A stretch of DNA of 64,000 nt from positions 19,349,001 to 19,413,000 of the forward strand of contig OU612067.1 of assembly GCA_914767715.1 (NCBI GenBank). The letters are read 5' to 3'. Positions 36,321 to 49,689 of this stretch are shown piece after piece; positions within the stretch are counted from its first letter, which is position 1, and each line of letters opens with the position of its first letter. The stretch is from Membranipora membranacea (lineage: Eukaryota; Bryozoa; Gymnolaemata; Cheilostomatida; Membraniporidae). Below the pieces are notes generated by a model. That model made no database searches. It had not been told where the DNA came from and saw only the letters and a program-made list of their open reading frames with translations. The translations under genes were made by a program, and so were the position numbers.

Positions 36321-37709
36321 GGACAGTTGTGGGTGGTAGTAGCCTACAAGTTAGTGGAAGAAAACAGAGTTTGAGTCTTTGAATGAATGAAAAAAAACTT
36401 TCTTACCCTTGCTTTCACACAGGAAACAAATTTTGTAACAAACATTCAAAAGTGGGAAATCTGTTAGATTGTCAGAAATTCTCTGGCCAATTAGGTTGTA
36501 GGATTTGTGATTATGACCAATGAGACCACACTGATCACGTGATATACTATTGCATGATTCTTGGCAGTTGAAATTGTCCCAACATATCCTTGTACTGTTA
36601 AATGTTTTTGAGGTTTATGAACAACATTGAATTAGTTTCAGAAATAATTTCGGCAGAGATACACATGTGCAAAGTCCGCAGGTCAGCCACTTTGCCTAGC
36701 GAAGCATAGTTGTGAAAACAACAGTAATAGCATACACAGCTCAGCTTTGAAAACATCTTTGTAAGTAGTGTCAGCATATTGGCAACTGCAGGCTTTCTGC
36801 TGCTGGGTGAAAGCTGCAAACAACTAGAATACCATTGTGAGTGACTCAAGGCAGCTAAGAGAAATGGATTGACACTGGGGTAGATGACAGAGGTAAGTGA
36901 AGTTCTACTTTGATGGTGATGTGGTTATGAATATTATGGATTGCTGTATGATGCTTTGACAATAGAAATATTTTGGCACTATCTAGGCAGCCATTCTCCC
37001 TGATCTAGGCAATGAACTGAAGGGAGTTCATTGATCTAGGCCCGATCTAGGTCACCAGGAACTCATAATACATATTACAAATATATATTGCCATGAAGGA
37101 CGTTTTGAAAATAATGGCAATGCCAACTTCAGTGAAGGTAAGCACAAAGCTGCCTTACAGTCAGCCTTTGTCCGATATAGTTGGGATGATACGCACCCTG
37201 TCTTGACAAGCCCCAACAAAGCTTATCAAGACAGGCTAGGATGATATAGTAGCTAGTAGAATTCAGATCATCAACAGGTGTTAGATCATGGCTGTGTTGA
37301 TTAGAATATCGGTAGTACTTGTATCCATGCTGAGTTTACTCAAGTTGAGCCCATCAGCCTTGTCAATGACATCTCAGGAGGCGTAGATAGGCATCAAATG
37401 ACCCACAGTTATCGTTATATATGTAATCAATCAATCTTCCGCCAAAGTAGTGAGGGCCAATTTAATACTGTGAGGTTTTGTGGACGGATGTACTGAGACA
37501 TAAAACGGTTTGAAATGTTCCTCAAAAATTTGATTTGCTTGACTTGCTGGTTCCCTACAGGTCACATGACTTTGGATCTCCCCCTGAGCCTACTTCCTTG
37601 TTTTAGCTAAACTTTAAGGCTTAATTATACTAAAGCGTATCGTAGGCCGTAGACCGTAATAATTCAAGAATACAGACGTAATCCGTAATGCACTGCAACG
37701 TATACAGCC

Positions 37710-38094
37710 TTAAAGGGCAACCAAGGTTTCAAACAACTTCTATTTGATGGCCATTGATTAATAGCAGATTGCACCTTCTGCATGGGGAAAAAGACAAAAT
37801 ATAATTCGGATGATTATTCAGCCAGAATTCTTGTGAAACATTTCTTCCATCAGGCACTCAAACTCAGCTAAAAGAGAATACCACATAGCAGTTTCCTGTT
37901 CCTGTTATTATTTAGCCTGTGCTCTATAATTATTACAGCAAAGTCTTGGAACCTCCCCTAAACTGAAGTGTTACCCAGCTTAGAGTCAGCAACTACTTTG
38001 AGTTTTGCATCGCGTAATGCACAAAGCTGATGCTGCCCAGCACATTATTTCCTACCCATTAATGCATTGCTGCGAAACCTTGGTTGCCCTTTAA
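37710..38094. mobile_element. TTAA-bounded element with perfect 21-bp inverted ends
   Basis: The left end 37710-37730 (TTAAAGGGCAACC...) and right end 38074-38094 are exact reverse complements over 21 bp, including TTAA at both outer edges. A TTAA target duplication is characteristic of piggyBac-type elements. The interior encodes nothing recognisable, so it would be non-autonomous. The assignment to piggyBac is an inference. Confidence 0.7.
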
Positions 38095-38480
38095 TAGGTT
38101 TGGTTAACAAACACCAGATCAGTAAATGCAAGTGTGCTTTCTTGAGCGAAATAGAGATAGTGATATTTGAGTTTGTTTGGTCTTTTAAATTCTCCCTGAG
38201 TAATGCGGTTTGTGGGTAAGGAGAATACGAGGGGAGAATCCCATGAGACAAGAGGGGAACCCGAACTCGAGACCTTGCTTTATAGTTCTAAATGTGATTA
38301 ATTGCTCCATCAAATCCTCATTCCAGTGATGTAATATAACAGGATATTCTAATATCTCTGTTCTAACTGCTGACCTGTGACTTTATTAGTAAATAAATAA
38401 TGTACTTCATACAGTCTGTTTCCTGTTGATCCAGTAATATCTCATTGTCATACGGAGTCGGAGCACTGGTAGATTAGACT

Positions 38481-41400
38481 ATGGCGGAAGTCGGAGATGG
38501 AGGTACTGCCAAAGGACGCAGGACATCAGATAAACAAATGCTGACTAAAGATGGTTTCCCTGTGACTTCTGAAAGTGAGGCATGTAAGTGGATAAAAGAT
38601 ACTTAAAGTGAGATCACTATAAGTGTAATAATTGTGGTTACTTTTATCTGCAACATTTTGTAGATTTAAAGACTTACAAGATTAGCGATCAAAAGACAGT
38701 TTTCTGAGCTTCTGAGAAATTTAAGCCGTTCTTTAGAGTTGTCTTCCCGTCTGTCTTGAAACACCATTATTTTGCCTGATTCTCGCTGACATACAAAATC
38801 TTTATCACAACTGGGAAAACATGCAATTATGGGCAAATTATATACTTACCTTGACTTGTCTTAAGTGGGGGAAGGGTAGTGCTATGAGACTGTATTTTCT
38901 GGGATATTGACAGCTACAGACAATTTTTGCCTATTAATTAAACACATCCTTGATGTCAGTAGGGTCAGCATGTTCCAAACAGTATGCCAGTGTATCCATG
39001 ATTATGAGAGTTGTCTGTATTTGAGATTCGTATGAATTGAAGTGATCGGTTGCGCTATTTAAAGCTGCTCCTGATTGCTGTTAATATAATAAAAGCTACC
39101 CTGTAGAGTTTTAAGGTTTTTTGAGACTTGAGGAATTAATTAATTTTAGCCTTTCACTTATGTTTTTTTGCAGGTTATAGAATATGGTATAAACATAGTT
39201 TGGAGCCAGAGTGCACTGACTTCCTGAATAGTGACCCTCATCTAACCCAGATATCACTGTCAGATCTGGCAGCTGCTACTGATGGCCTCGATATCACTCA
39301 CATGATCATCAGCGGTGATATCCCACCTACTCTGGGTCAGATAGCTCCTGATCTGAAACAACTCAGACTAATACCAATACATCACCAAGATCTGCTACAG
39401 AGGTGAGCGTACCTTTTGTGGGATATGGCATGGTGTGTCTGTATCTGATTTGTGTGAGTGCATTCAGTGAAGTGATAGTATGTCCAAGGAAAACTATTGT
39501 TGAGATTCTTAAATCTCCTTTCATGTGAGTTTTCTTCCTATTATCAGCACTATAATGTTGTTGAGTGAAAAATTGAAATTTAATATCATGTGAAATTTAT
39601 TTCAGTGCAAAACTTAAATCCCATTTTCTCGTAGGGTATTTTGATGACTAATATCAATAACCATGGCTATTCGTTATCACCAGCAGTAAGCCCATTAGTT
39701 ATATGTGATAGTTATTTCTTGATCGTCTCACATGTAATTTTAATATATTACAGCATTTGTTTACTACCAGCTCGAGATTGGTTTCATGTATCATATAATA
39801 GTAGACCTCAAACGTTGCCTGATGATATAGGCATGTTGAAGTCACTAAAGGTGTTATCCGTGTGGGACCGTTATCTGACTCGTTTACCTACAAGGTGGGC
39901 AATGTCCTTATGATCAGAATTATGAAAGCAATATATTAGTGATGTTACATTATTTATGATAGATAATTTGGATAAAATGCAGGAATCTATAATAAAGCAA
40001 AGTTTCATTTTATATTAGAAGAAAATATTGATGAGAGAAATTCACACTGCCTATTATATCTATAATCTGTTACTGGTAGTTATCTTCTTGTTACACTTCA
40101 TATTTAATATTTATTATGTATATTACAGTGTCTGTTCACTGCCAGCTCTAGAGGAGTTATATGTATCAGATAATGAAAAACTTCAAACGTTACCTGATGA
40201 TATAGGTATGATGAAGTCACTTAAGGCGTTATCTGTGTCAAACTGTGATCTGACTCATTTACCAACAAGGTGAGTAATGTTCTTATGATCAGAACCACTG
40301 AAGCAATATAATAGTGATGTTACATTATTAATGATAGATAATTTGGAAAAAATGCAGGAATCTATAATAAAAACAAAGTTTCATTTTATATTAGAAGAAA
40401 ATATTGATGACAGAAATTCACACTCTGGCTATTATATCTATAATCTGTTACTGGTAGTTATCTCCTTGTATTACTTCACATATAACATATTATGATGTAT
40501 ATTACAGTGTCTGTTCACTGACAGCTCTAGAGAAGTTACATGTATCAGGTAATAGGAGACTACAAACGTTACCTGATGATATAGGCCTGATGAAGTCACT
40601 GAAGGTGTTAAAAGTGTCTTACTGTGATCTGACTCATTTACCTACAAGGTGAGTAATGTCCTTATGATCAGAACTATCGAAGTAATATATTAGTGATGTT
40701 ACATAATTTATGACAGATAATTTGGATAAAAAGCAGGAATCTATAATAAAACAAAGTTTCATTTTATATTAGAAGAAAATATTGATGACAGAAATTCACA
40801 CTCTGGCTATTATATCTATAATCTGTTACTGGTAGTTATCTCCTTGAATTACTTCACATATAACATATTATGATGTATATTACAGTGTCTGTTCACTGAC
40901 ATCTCTAGAGAAGTTACATGTATCAGGTAATAGGAGACTACAAACGTTACCTGATGATATAGGCCTGATGAAGTCACTGAAGGTGTTAAAAGTGTCTTAC
41001 TGTGATCTGACTCATTTACCTACAAGGTGAGTAATGTCCTTATGATCAGAACTATCGAAGTAATATATTAGTGATGTTACATAATTTATGACAGATAATT
41101 TGGATAAAAAGCAGGAATCTATAATAAAACAAAGTTTCATTTTATATTAGAAGAAAATATTGATGACAGAAATTCACACTGTGGCTATTATATCAATAAT
41201 CTGTTACTGGTAGTTATCTCCTTGTTACACTTCATATTTAATATTTATTTTGTATATTACAGCATTTGTTCACTGACAGCTCTAGAGGAGTTAGATGTAA
41301 TAGGTAATAAAAAACTTCAAACGTTACCTGATGATATAGGTATGATGAAGTTACTGAAGGTGTTATATATTTCAAACTGTGATCTGACTCATTTACCAAC

Positions 41401-44400
41401 AAGGTGAGTAATGCTCTTATGATCAGAACCATTGAAGAAATATATTAGTGATGTTACATTATTTATGATAGATAATTTGGATAAAATGCAGGAATCTATA
41501 ATAAAACAAAGTTTCATTTTGTATTAGAAGAAAATATTGATGACAGAAATTCACACTCTGGCTATTATTTCAATAATCTGTGACTGGTAGCTTTCTCCTT
41601 GTTACACTTCACATATAACATATTATGATGTATATTACAGTGTCTGTTCACTGACAGCTTTAGAGAAGTTATCTGTAACAGATAATAGTAGACTTCAAAC
41701 GTTACCTGATGATATAGGCATGATGAAGTCACTGAAGGTGTTAGAAGTGTCAAACTGTGATCTGACTCATTTACCTACAAGGTTAGTAATGTTCTTATGA
41801 TCAGAACTATGAAAGTGATATATTAGTGATGTTACATTATTTATGATAGATACTTTGGATAAAATGCAGGAATCTAAAATAAAACAAAGTTTCATTTTAT
41901 ATTGGGAGAAAATATTGATGACAGAAATTCACACTCTGGCTATTATTTCAATAATCTGTGACTGGTAGCTTTCTCCTTGTTACACTTCACATATAACATA
42001 TTATGATGTATATTACAGTGTCTGTTCACTGACAGCTCTAGAGGAGTTACCTGTATTCGGTAATAGTAGATTACAAACGTTACCTGATGATATAGGTATG
42101 GTGAAGTCACTGAAGGAGTTAGGAGTGTGGCACTGTGATCTGACTCATTTACCTACGAGGTTAGTAATTTTCTTATGATCAGATTTATGAAAGTGATATA
42201 TTAGTGATGTTACATTATTTATGATAGATAATTTGGATAAAATGCAGGACTCTATAATAAAACAAAGTTTCATTTTATATGAGAAGAAAATATTGATGAC
42301 AGAAATTCACACTCTGGCTCTTATTTCAATATATCTGTGACTGGTAGTTATCTCCTTGTATTACTTAACATATAACGTATTATGATGTATATTACAGTGT
42401 CTGTTCACTACCAGCTCTAGAGCAGTTAAATGTATCAGATAATAGTAGACTACAAACGTTACCTGATGATATAGGTATGATGAAGTCACTAAAGGTGTTA
42501 GGTGTGTGGGGCTGTGATCTGACTCATTTACCAACAAGGTGAGTAATGTTCTTATGATCAGAACCATTGAAGCAATATATTAGTGATGTTACATAATTTA
42601 TGATAGATAATTTGGATAAAATGCAGGAATCTATAATAAAATAAAGTTTCATTTTATATTAGAAGAAAATATTGATGACAGAAATTCACACTCTGGCTAT
42701 TATATCAATAATCTGTGACTGGTAGCTTTCTCCTTGTTACACTTCACATATAACATATTATGATGTATATTACAGTGTCTGTTCCTTGACAGCTCTAGAG
42801 AAGTTAGATGTAATAGGTAATACGAAACTACAAACGTTACCTGATGATTTAGGTATGATGAAGTCACTAAAGGTGTTACATGTGTCAGGCTGTTATCTGA
42901 CTCATTTACCAACAAGGTGAGTAATGTTCTTATGATCAGAACCATTGAAGAAATATATTAGTGATGTTACATTATTTATGATGGATAATTTGGATAAAAT
43001 GCAGGAATCTATAATAAAACAAATTTTCATTTTATATTAGAAGAAAATATTGATGTCAGAAATTCACACTGTGGCTATTATATCAATAATCTGTTACTCG
43101 TAGTTATCTCCTTGTTACACTTCATATTTAATATTTATTATGTATATTATAGTATTTGTACACTGACAGCTCTAGAGGAATTATATGTATTCGGTAATAG
43201 GAGACTACAAATTTTACCTGATGATATAGGTATGATGAAGTCACTGAAGGTGTTAGAAGTGTCAGGCTGTGATCTGACTCATTTACCTACAAGGTGAGTA
43301 ATGTTCTTATGATCAGCACCATTGAAGCAATATATTAGGGATGTTACATAATTTATGATAGATAATTTGGATAAAATGCAGGCATCTATAATAAAACAAA
43401 GTTTCATTTTATTTTGGGAGAAAATATTGATGACAGAAATTCACACTCTGGCTATTATATCAATAATCTGTGACTGGTAGCTTTCTCCTTGTTACACTTC
43501 ACATATAACATATTATGATGTATATTACAGTGTCTGTTCACTGACAGCTTTAGAGAAGTTATCTGTATCAATTAATAGTAGACTTCAAACGTTACCTGAT
43601 GATATAGGTATGATGAAGTCACTAAAGGAGTTATATATGTCGAACTGTGATCTGACTCATTTACCAACAAGGTGAGTAATGTTCTTATGATCAGATTTAT
43701 GAAAGTGATATATTAGTGATGTTACATTATTTATGATAGATAATTTGGATAAAATGCAGGAATCTATAATAAAACAAAGTTTCATTTTATATTAGAAGAA
43801 AATATTGATGACAGAAATTCACGCTGTTGCTATTATATCAATAATCTGTTACTGGTAGTTATCTCCTTGTTACACTTCATATTTGATATTTATTATGTAC
43901 ACTTCACATTTAATATTAATTATTATGATATATATTATATTACAGTGTCTGCTCACTGCCAGCTCTAGAGAAGTTACATGTATCAGGTAATAGTAGACTT
44001 CAAATGTTACCTGATGATATAGGTATGAGGAAGTCTCTAAAGGAATTAAAAGTGCACTACTGTGATCTGACTCATTTACCTTCAAGGTGAGTAATGTTCT
44101 TATGATCAGATATATGAAGTAATATATAGTCAGGAAATTCACCCTCTCAGGATAGCCAGCATGGGTGTAGCTTACTTTATTCTGATTGCCAATATTGGAT
44201 GCGTAAAGTCTTATGGCACTCCAAGACGAAAAGTCAATTTAAATCAAGACTACCACCAAAAAAGACATAAAAAAATTAATTTCATTTACTACAATTTGAT
44301 TTTGTACCAATAAACTCAACACTTACAGATAAACAAAGATACAATTTGATGAATAAGTAAAAGTAATAAGTACATATTATTAGTCTGGTTCGCCAGCAAA

Positions 44401-47400
44401 CATGAAGAGATAAGTTGTAAGAGCGATGATTTTAGGTTATTAAAACAGGTTCAGTCTGATCATTTAAATGATACATTAAAGAATTGTTATAACAGTTAGA
44501 ACATAGTGAAGGAATTGAATATAATATATATTTATTATAAATGTATGTGGAAATGGTAACTGTTTGATTGTAATGTCCTGCATTGAGATATGAAATGGGA
44601 ATATGTGAGCAAATTTGAATATCCACCAATATCAACCAATAAATATATATCCCTCATCACCAGCTCATTAACCACCATGCTTTTCAGCGTAGTAATTCAC
44701 TCATAACGGCTGAGCTATTTTGCCCACCACCTTTCTCATAATATCGCTCAATGTCGCATATTACATACTGTAAAATTTAAAGTGGAGCCTTGGTCACATT
44801 ACGTAAATTTCCTGCTGTCAAATGAATTTATGGTTTTTGTTATATTTGCTTTCATGGTTAGGTGCAGTAATGCTTACATTCTATTCTTTTACTTGCAGCA
44901 TTGGACAGCTGACCAATCTCATCAAACTTGATGTCAGATACAATGACAAGCTAACCAGGATTCCTGAGAGTTTGTACAGTGTTAGTACATTACAAGAAGT
45001 CCTGTGTGACGGCTGTCATACACTAACCTCTCCACCTCTGGCTGTCTGCAACCTCGGAGTTAAAGCTGTGAGAAAGTACTTATTTGATATCCGTGTGGAA
45101 CGAGGAAGTAACCAACTGCTTATTCCGGTCACAGTAATCGGAAAGAGTAAGGCAGGTAAAACTAGCCTTGTTCAAAGTGTCCAACAGGACAAAAGAGTGC
45201 TGACACGACGAGATTCTGAAGAAGGTCTGGTTGATGCTGCCACCAAAGTATTCAAAGTATGTGAAGCTGATGTAGATAAGACAACGAAACTGATATTTAC
45301 TGACTTTGGGGGACACACAATGTACCACTTTTCTTATCAGCTAACCTTCAAGACTCAGTGTGTGCCACTGCTGGTAATAGACATAGCTGAGTTTGACAGG
45401 TTAGCTGATAAGAATGGAGAGGAGTCAGCTTGTGAAGAGCTATGTCTAACATGGCTAGCTCATCTGTATATCTCATCACCAGGTCTCAACCGACCAGTAG
45501 TAGTCCTCACTCATCGTGACAAACTTAGTGATGAATGTTTCACCCGCCGAAAACAGCAACTCATTGAGGTCACTGAAAGGTTACGACAGCACATCATTGA
45601 AGCTGAGAGAAGTGTATCCCCAACACTAAGCCCTGTTTTTACTATGACTACCTTTAGTGATACCTCGGAACCCTTCATAAGACACATTGACATTCTTGAT
45701 TTATCAGACACATCTGATCTGTCTGACATTAGTGACTTGAAGGACGCCCTCCTCATTGCTGGCTCAGAGCTGATCACAGAGATCCCAGGAATATGGTATC
45801 TAATGCTTATCAGAATCACTGAACGAGTTGACCAACCATTCATTCACCTGTCAGAAATAGATAAAGAGTTTCCTGATGACAAAGAGCATGTGACCCTTCA
45901 ATATCTCCACGAAACAGGATGTATCATGTGGTTTGGGAAAATAGACAAACTTTCAAACTACATATTCCATCATTCAGAGGTTTTGACAGGTCTCATAGAA
46001 ATCCTATACAGTCATACCCTAGATGATACCTGGAGCAAACGCCTGAACCTCTTTTCTCCTTTCACCTCTGATGGGAAGAAGATAGATAAAAGGAAATACA
46101 CTGCTATGATTGACAACTTCAACGCGACAGGAGTAATAGAGGCTTCTTTGCTCCTAAATCTGCTGGAAAAGGAATCTACAATCCCAGCTGATATCTCAGT
46201 AGAAATCCTGAAGACATTTCACCTCATTCATCTATGTGGACCAACATCTGATTTAAGTCATGAGAAATACATCGTACCATATTTTGCGAAGGAAGAGATA
46301 AAAGCGCCTGAGGTCTTTGATAGTCTGATCCCACTGAAGGTAGATCTATGGCTACGAGGTCTCCCTATTCCGGGCTACGTCTTCTCCCTCATTACAGCAG
46401 CCTACTTGGACATAAACTCAGACCCCTACAACTTCCCTGAGGTTGGTAAGAACGGTGTAACAGTGACCAACCACAGGAACAAAAGTGTCAAATATCTTCT
46501 ACATGATGCTACAGAAAAGCGTCTCTCCCTGATTACTCTCGCACCCCTGAGGAGAATCGGTGATGCATGGTGTGATCATCTCGCCTCACTCCGACAGCTC
46601 ATCTCAGAACTGCGTTCAGTTTGGAAAGCAGTTCGCTATCAGAATGTCTTCGTTTGCTCCCATTGCTTACTCTCAAATAAGCCAAGTCCAACTACTGCTG
46701 TCGATCCTGATTGGTTTCAGCCAGAAAACCTGGATGGAGATCTAGATGTTTGCTATACGGGAAAGGAGACTCGTGTATGCAAAGCTACAGCTGCCATCAC
46801 GGAAAGTGAAACCGTTCCAACACCACTGATTTCTCCGTGTGAGTAATATCTCAAAGACAGCCAAACAGCTGCTCCTCTTTCCGCTCTGCAAAAACTGTTG
46901 CTAGAAATACGAACCTAATTGTCAATAAACAACCATAAGCCCATGATGTGATCAAATGTCACTTTCTCTCTGCAACCCCGCTTCATTCCATTGTGTTTAT
47001 CAGACAGTTGATTGTTAGGCATCATTTCAATGGAGGCTTTAGATTATTTTGTTTTATCTGCAGGTTCTGACATATCTGAAACTGGATATGATGTGCTAAA
47101 CGCTTACATCTCAAACCTCCGAGTTCTGTCTAGTAAGTTGTTTTACACCAATCTTTCAAGTGTAATCCGGATAATTGTAAATAATTTGGTTTGTCATATG
47201 TTACGACGACTTTGTTCTCAGAACTGTCTGTGCTGATCTTCAATTACTATCTGAATCGATGAAAATACCCATCATTGATCGAGGTGTATAATATTCATCT
47301 TTATTTTCTCATAGATAAGTCAAAGATTCTGAAGGAGCTCATAGAGAAACATCCACTCGACACAAAGGACATCAAGCTGCTGTTTGACCACAGTGATCAG

Positions 47401-48301
47401 TATATAATACCACATCAGGAAACTCATGTGAAGAGATGTGGATTAGTTCTGTTCAACTCTGACAACAGAGAGGGGGCCGCAAAAGAAGCTAATGCTATGA
47501 GTGAGAGCCTCACCAAATCTGGAATTCAGACTAAGACAGTGGAATGGAAGCGGGACTATGATCTGTTTGCTGAAATCCATGATGAGCTGACTGGGCTGAT
47601 TTCTGATGGACTATCACTGCTCATCGTCTCAATCATGTCACATGGTACAGCTGGAATTCTGACCGGAATCAACGACTCCAAAATAGCTATTTCTGATGTG
47701 CTGAAGACGTTAAGAGTCAAGCTACCTAAACATATCCCTCTGGTAAGTTGTATCCCCACTGAATTTCCTAGACCAGTTTTCGGAGGCTGCATTTTTCTAT
47801 AGATATTTGATCATAATATTGTGTGTTTTGCAGTTATTACGGCAAACCTTATGAAATTGATAATTAAGGAGTAAATCCTTCAATCTTTTGCAGATTCTCA
47901 TAGTGCAGGCTTGTCAAGCCTATTCCGATTCGGGATCTCAGAGTCATATAGACGCTGGCCGCGCAGAACCACCTAAGTCTTATGTAGTTCTGGAGAGGCC
48001 TCATACTCTGTTACTGATGTCATCAGTTGTTGGAGGGATGGCTGTAAGAGGAGCGTTCACAGGGGCCATGGCTAGACAGTTCGCTAAGGCTAATGGGAAG
48101 ATAACTATAAACAATATGGTGACTAATGCAGTCATCGACATGAAGAAGAATGAACCAGATGAGTACAATCAGTCCCCAGAATCAAGGAACACTCTACAGA
48201 AGAGTCTGATCCTCCCACCAGGTATAGATACACCAGATTCACAGCAACAGAGTGAGGGAACATCTAAGGAAAGCCTCCTGGAGAAACTCTTAGGCAAATG
48301 A
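38481..48301 (+). CDS. LRR-Roc-COR-caspase-like protein, copy B
   Basis: Predicted 1622 residues. Exons: 38481-38583, 39174-39402, twelve LRR exons (39754-39894, 40129-40269, 40508-40648, 40886-41026, 41263-41403, 41641-41781, 42019-42159, 42398-42538, 42776-42916, 43153-43293, 43531-43671, 43946-44086), 44899-46838, 47064-47132, 47315-47742, 47894-48301. Same domain order as copy A with 235 extra LRR residues. P-loop GKSKAGKTS is at about 756-764, SHG with His1454, QACQA with Cys1494. All frames are open and all junctions conserved, so it looks functional. Scattered amino-acid changes from A occur throughout, including the Cys-rich tail of COR (A TCIC, B TRVC). Confidence 0.85.
39754..44086 (+). 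repeat. Array of twelve LRR exon cassettes, copy B
   Basis: Cassette starts are spaced 375, 379, 378, 377, 378, 378, 379, 378, 377, 378 and 415 bp apart. Every exon is 141 bp and phase 2 at both ends. The first (39754) has lost several LRR leucines and uses the weak donor GTGGGC. Exons 41641 and 42019 use GTTAGT; exon 43153 uses a TATAG acceptor. Cassettes 40508 and 40886 are almost identical (one exon difference), marking a very recent duplication. Confidence 0.93.
44118..44610. other. Unit-B-specific stretch before the Roc exon
   Basis: AT-rich intron sequence between the last LRR exon and the Roc exon, absent from unit A. Similarity to A resumes at the AAATTTGAATATC stretch near 44610. 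A probably lost this region in the deletion that also cut its last LRR cassette. No coding potential is seen. Confidence 0.6.
44899..46838 (+). other. Large exon: last LRRs, Roc GTPase and COR, copy B
   Basis: Same length (1940 bp), borders and phases as the copy A exon. P-loop, DFGGH and THRD motifs are intact. The open frame of the exon continues upstream into the intron to an ATG at 44822, as in copy A. Confidence 0.88.
47315..48301 (+). other. Caspase-like protease exons, copy B
   Basis: Exons 47315-47742 and 47894-48301. The SHG and QACQA motifs, the VRG of the p10-like part and the position of the intron directly before ILIVQAC are all as in copy A. Both copies therefore keep a potentially catalytic dyad. 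Confidence 0.82.
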
Positions 48302-49689
48302 GTTTTCAAGTTATTTCTGGTCCATGCAAGTGACCTTTCACAGACTTTCCATGTGGAAGTATTCTATAAACCATCATTCAGGTCAAGATATACAATCATC
48401 TCGTAAGATTGATCAGTTCCACAAATCAACCTGATCATTCTCGCTGTGTTCAGATGTTACGTCTGTAGCGTATCAGCATAGTGACTGGTGAAGTCATTTT
48501 CTGTAAATTCGTTGCATGTTTGACTCAGGCAAGACTATGAGTTTTATGTAAATGTGGCTGATCACATTTAACACTTTCAGATATTGGTAGATCATTAATT
48601 CTGAATCCATGTTTGAAGATGATTTGGATAGCTAGAATTATTTTTTGTTGACATTTACTTTTGTACTTTTGTATAACTTGAGACTTGAACATAAGTTTAC
48701 ATCTGGTAATCGCGCCTGCAACTTAATGGTTCTGTTCCATGCCACTGCTGACCGAGAGTTTTTTATTTCTTATATTCTTCATTTACAAGTTTATGCTGTA
48801 TTTTAATATAGAGAGGGATGATTTCTTGTGACGAGTCTTCAGTGTTGGTTGTATTTGAATCTATAGCTGTTTATTAATTAGTTTGTGATTCACTGGTATA
48901 GCGTGTCCTTGGAATTTCCTACATTAAAAAATTATATTCAACAATGCCACTAAATTGTCGGGTCTTGTGACATCCAATACTAGCTTTAGTTTCTGTGGAT
49001 TGTTAGTCAATGTTATCAGGTACTGCCTAAATCTTATCAAGGAGGTAACGACAGTCTTTAACTCCTTGATATTATCATGTAAATTTCACCAGTAAAGTGA
49101 GAGGTGAAGAGGCATAGGTTCCCTGAAGGAAACTATTGGGCTGATCACGTTTTAACTTGTAGGTCACCCTACGGTGTAACAGCAAGAAATGCTGTCCAGT
49201 GGTTCAGAGAGAGTTGCGATATCAAAGGGATGCTGCTCTGCGAACATTTCAATGCTCACAGAGATCAGACTTAACTACATGAGCCCTCACACTAGAGTAG
49301 CATATCACTTCAGTTGACATTTAGAAACTAGTTCAACATTCGAATACTTGGTATTAATTTACAATCGCAGCTTGACTTAATATCATATCACTCAATCAAT
49401 CAAAAGTGGCAGAAAAACAGACAATTTTCAAAGAAAACTTCTAACCATAGTAGTAATATTTCATCATCTGATAAAACAATATGCAGGGGTAGATAACTTG
49501 TAAACGAGATCAATTTGGATAAAATTAATATGGTATAAATGTCACATAATATAGAATTGTCAAAACATTCACATCCAGTTCACACAGACACTCCATCAGA
49601 ACAAATCATATATGAAACTAGTTTTAGTTCTCAGACTACATTAGAAAACACATTTATATATTAATATAGAATTATGAACTATTATTTCA
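48302..49689. other. Convergent intergenic region, unit B
   Basis: Close copy of 8188-9580. No gene is seen between the Roco-caspase stop and the CEP295 stop. Confidence 0.6.

Larger units (their letters stand above)
33166..38395. other. Spacer between CEP295 start (A) and unit B
   Basis: No intact gene is seen. It contains hairpins near 33624-33660 (16-bp perfect arms), 34070-34159, 36987-37046 and 37198-37242. It also holds a hAT-like short element, a broken transposase-like gene and a TTAA-bounded element, all listed separately, plus a CT microsatellite near 34790-34808. The promoter and any 5' noncoding exon of CEP295 should lie just above 33165. Confidence 0.6.
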
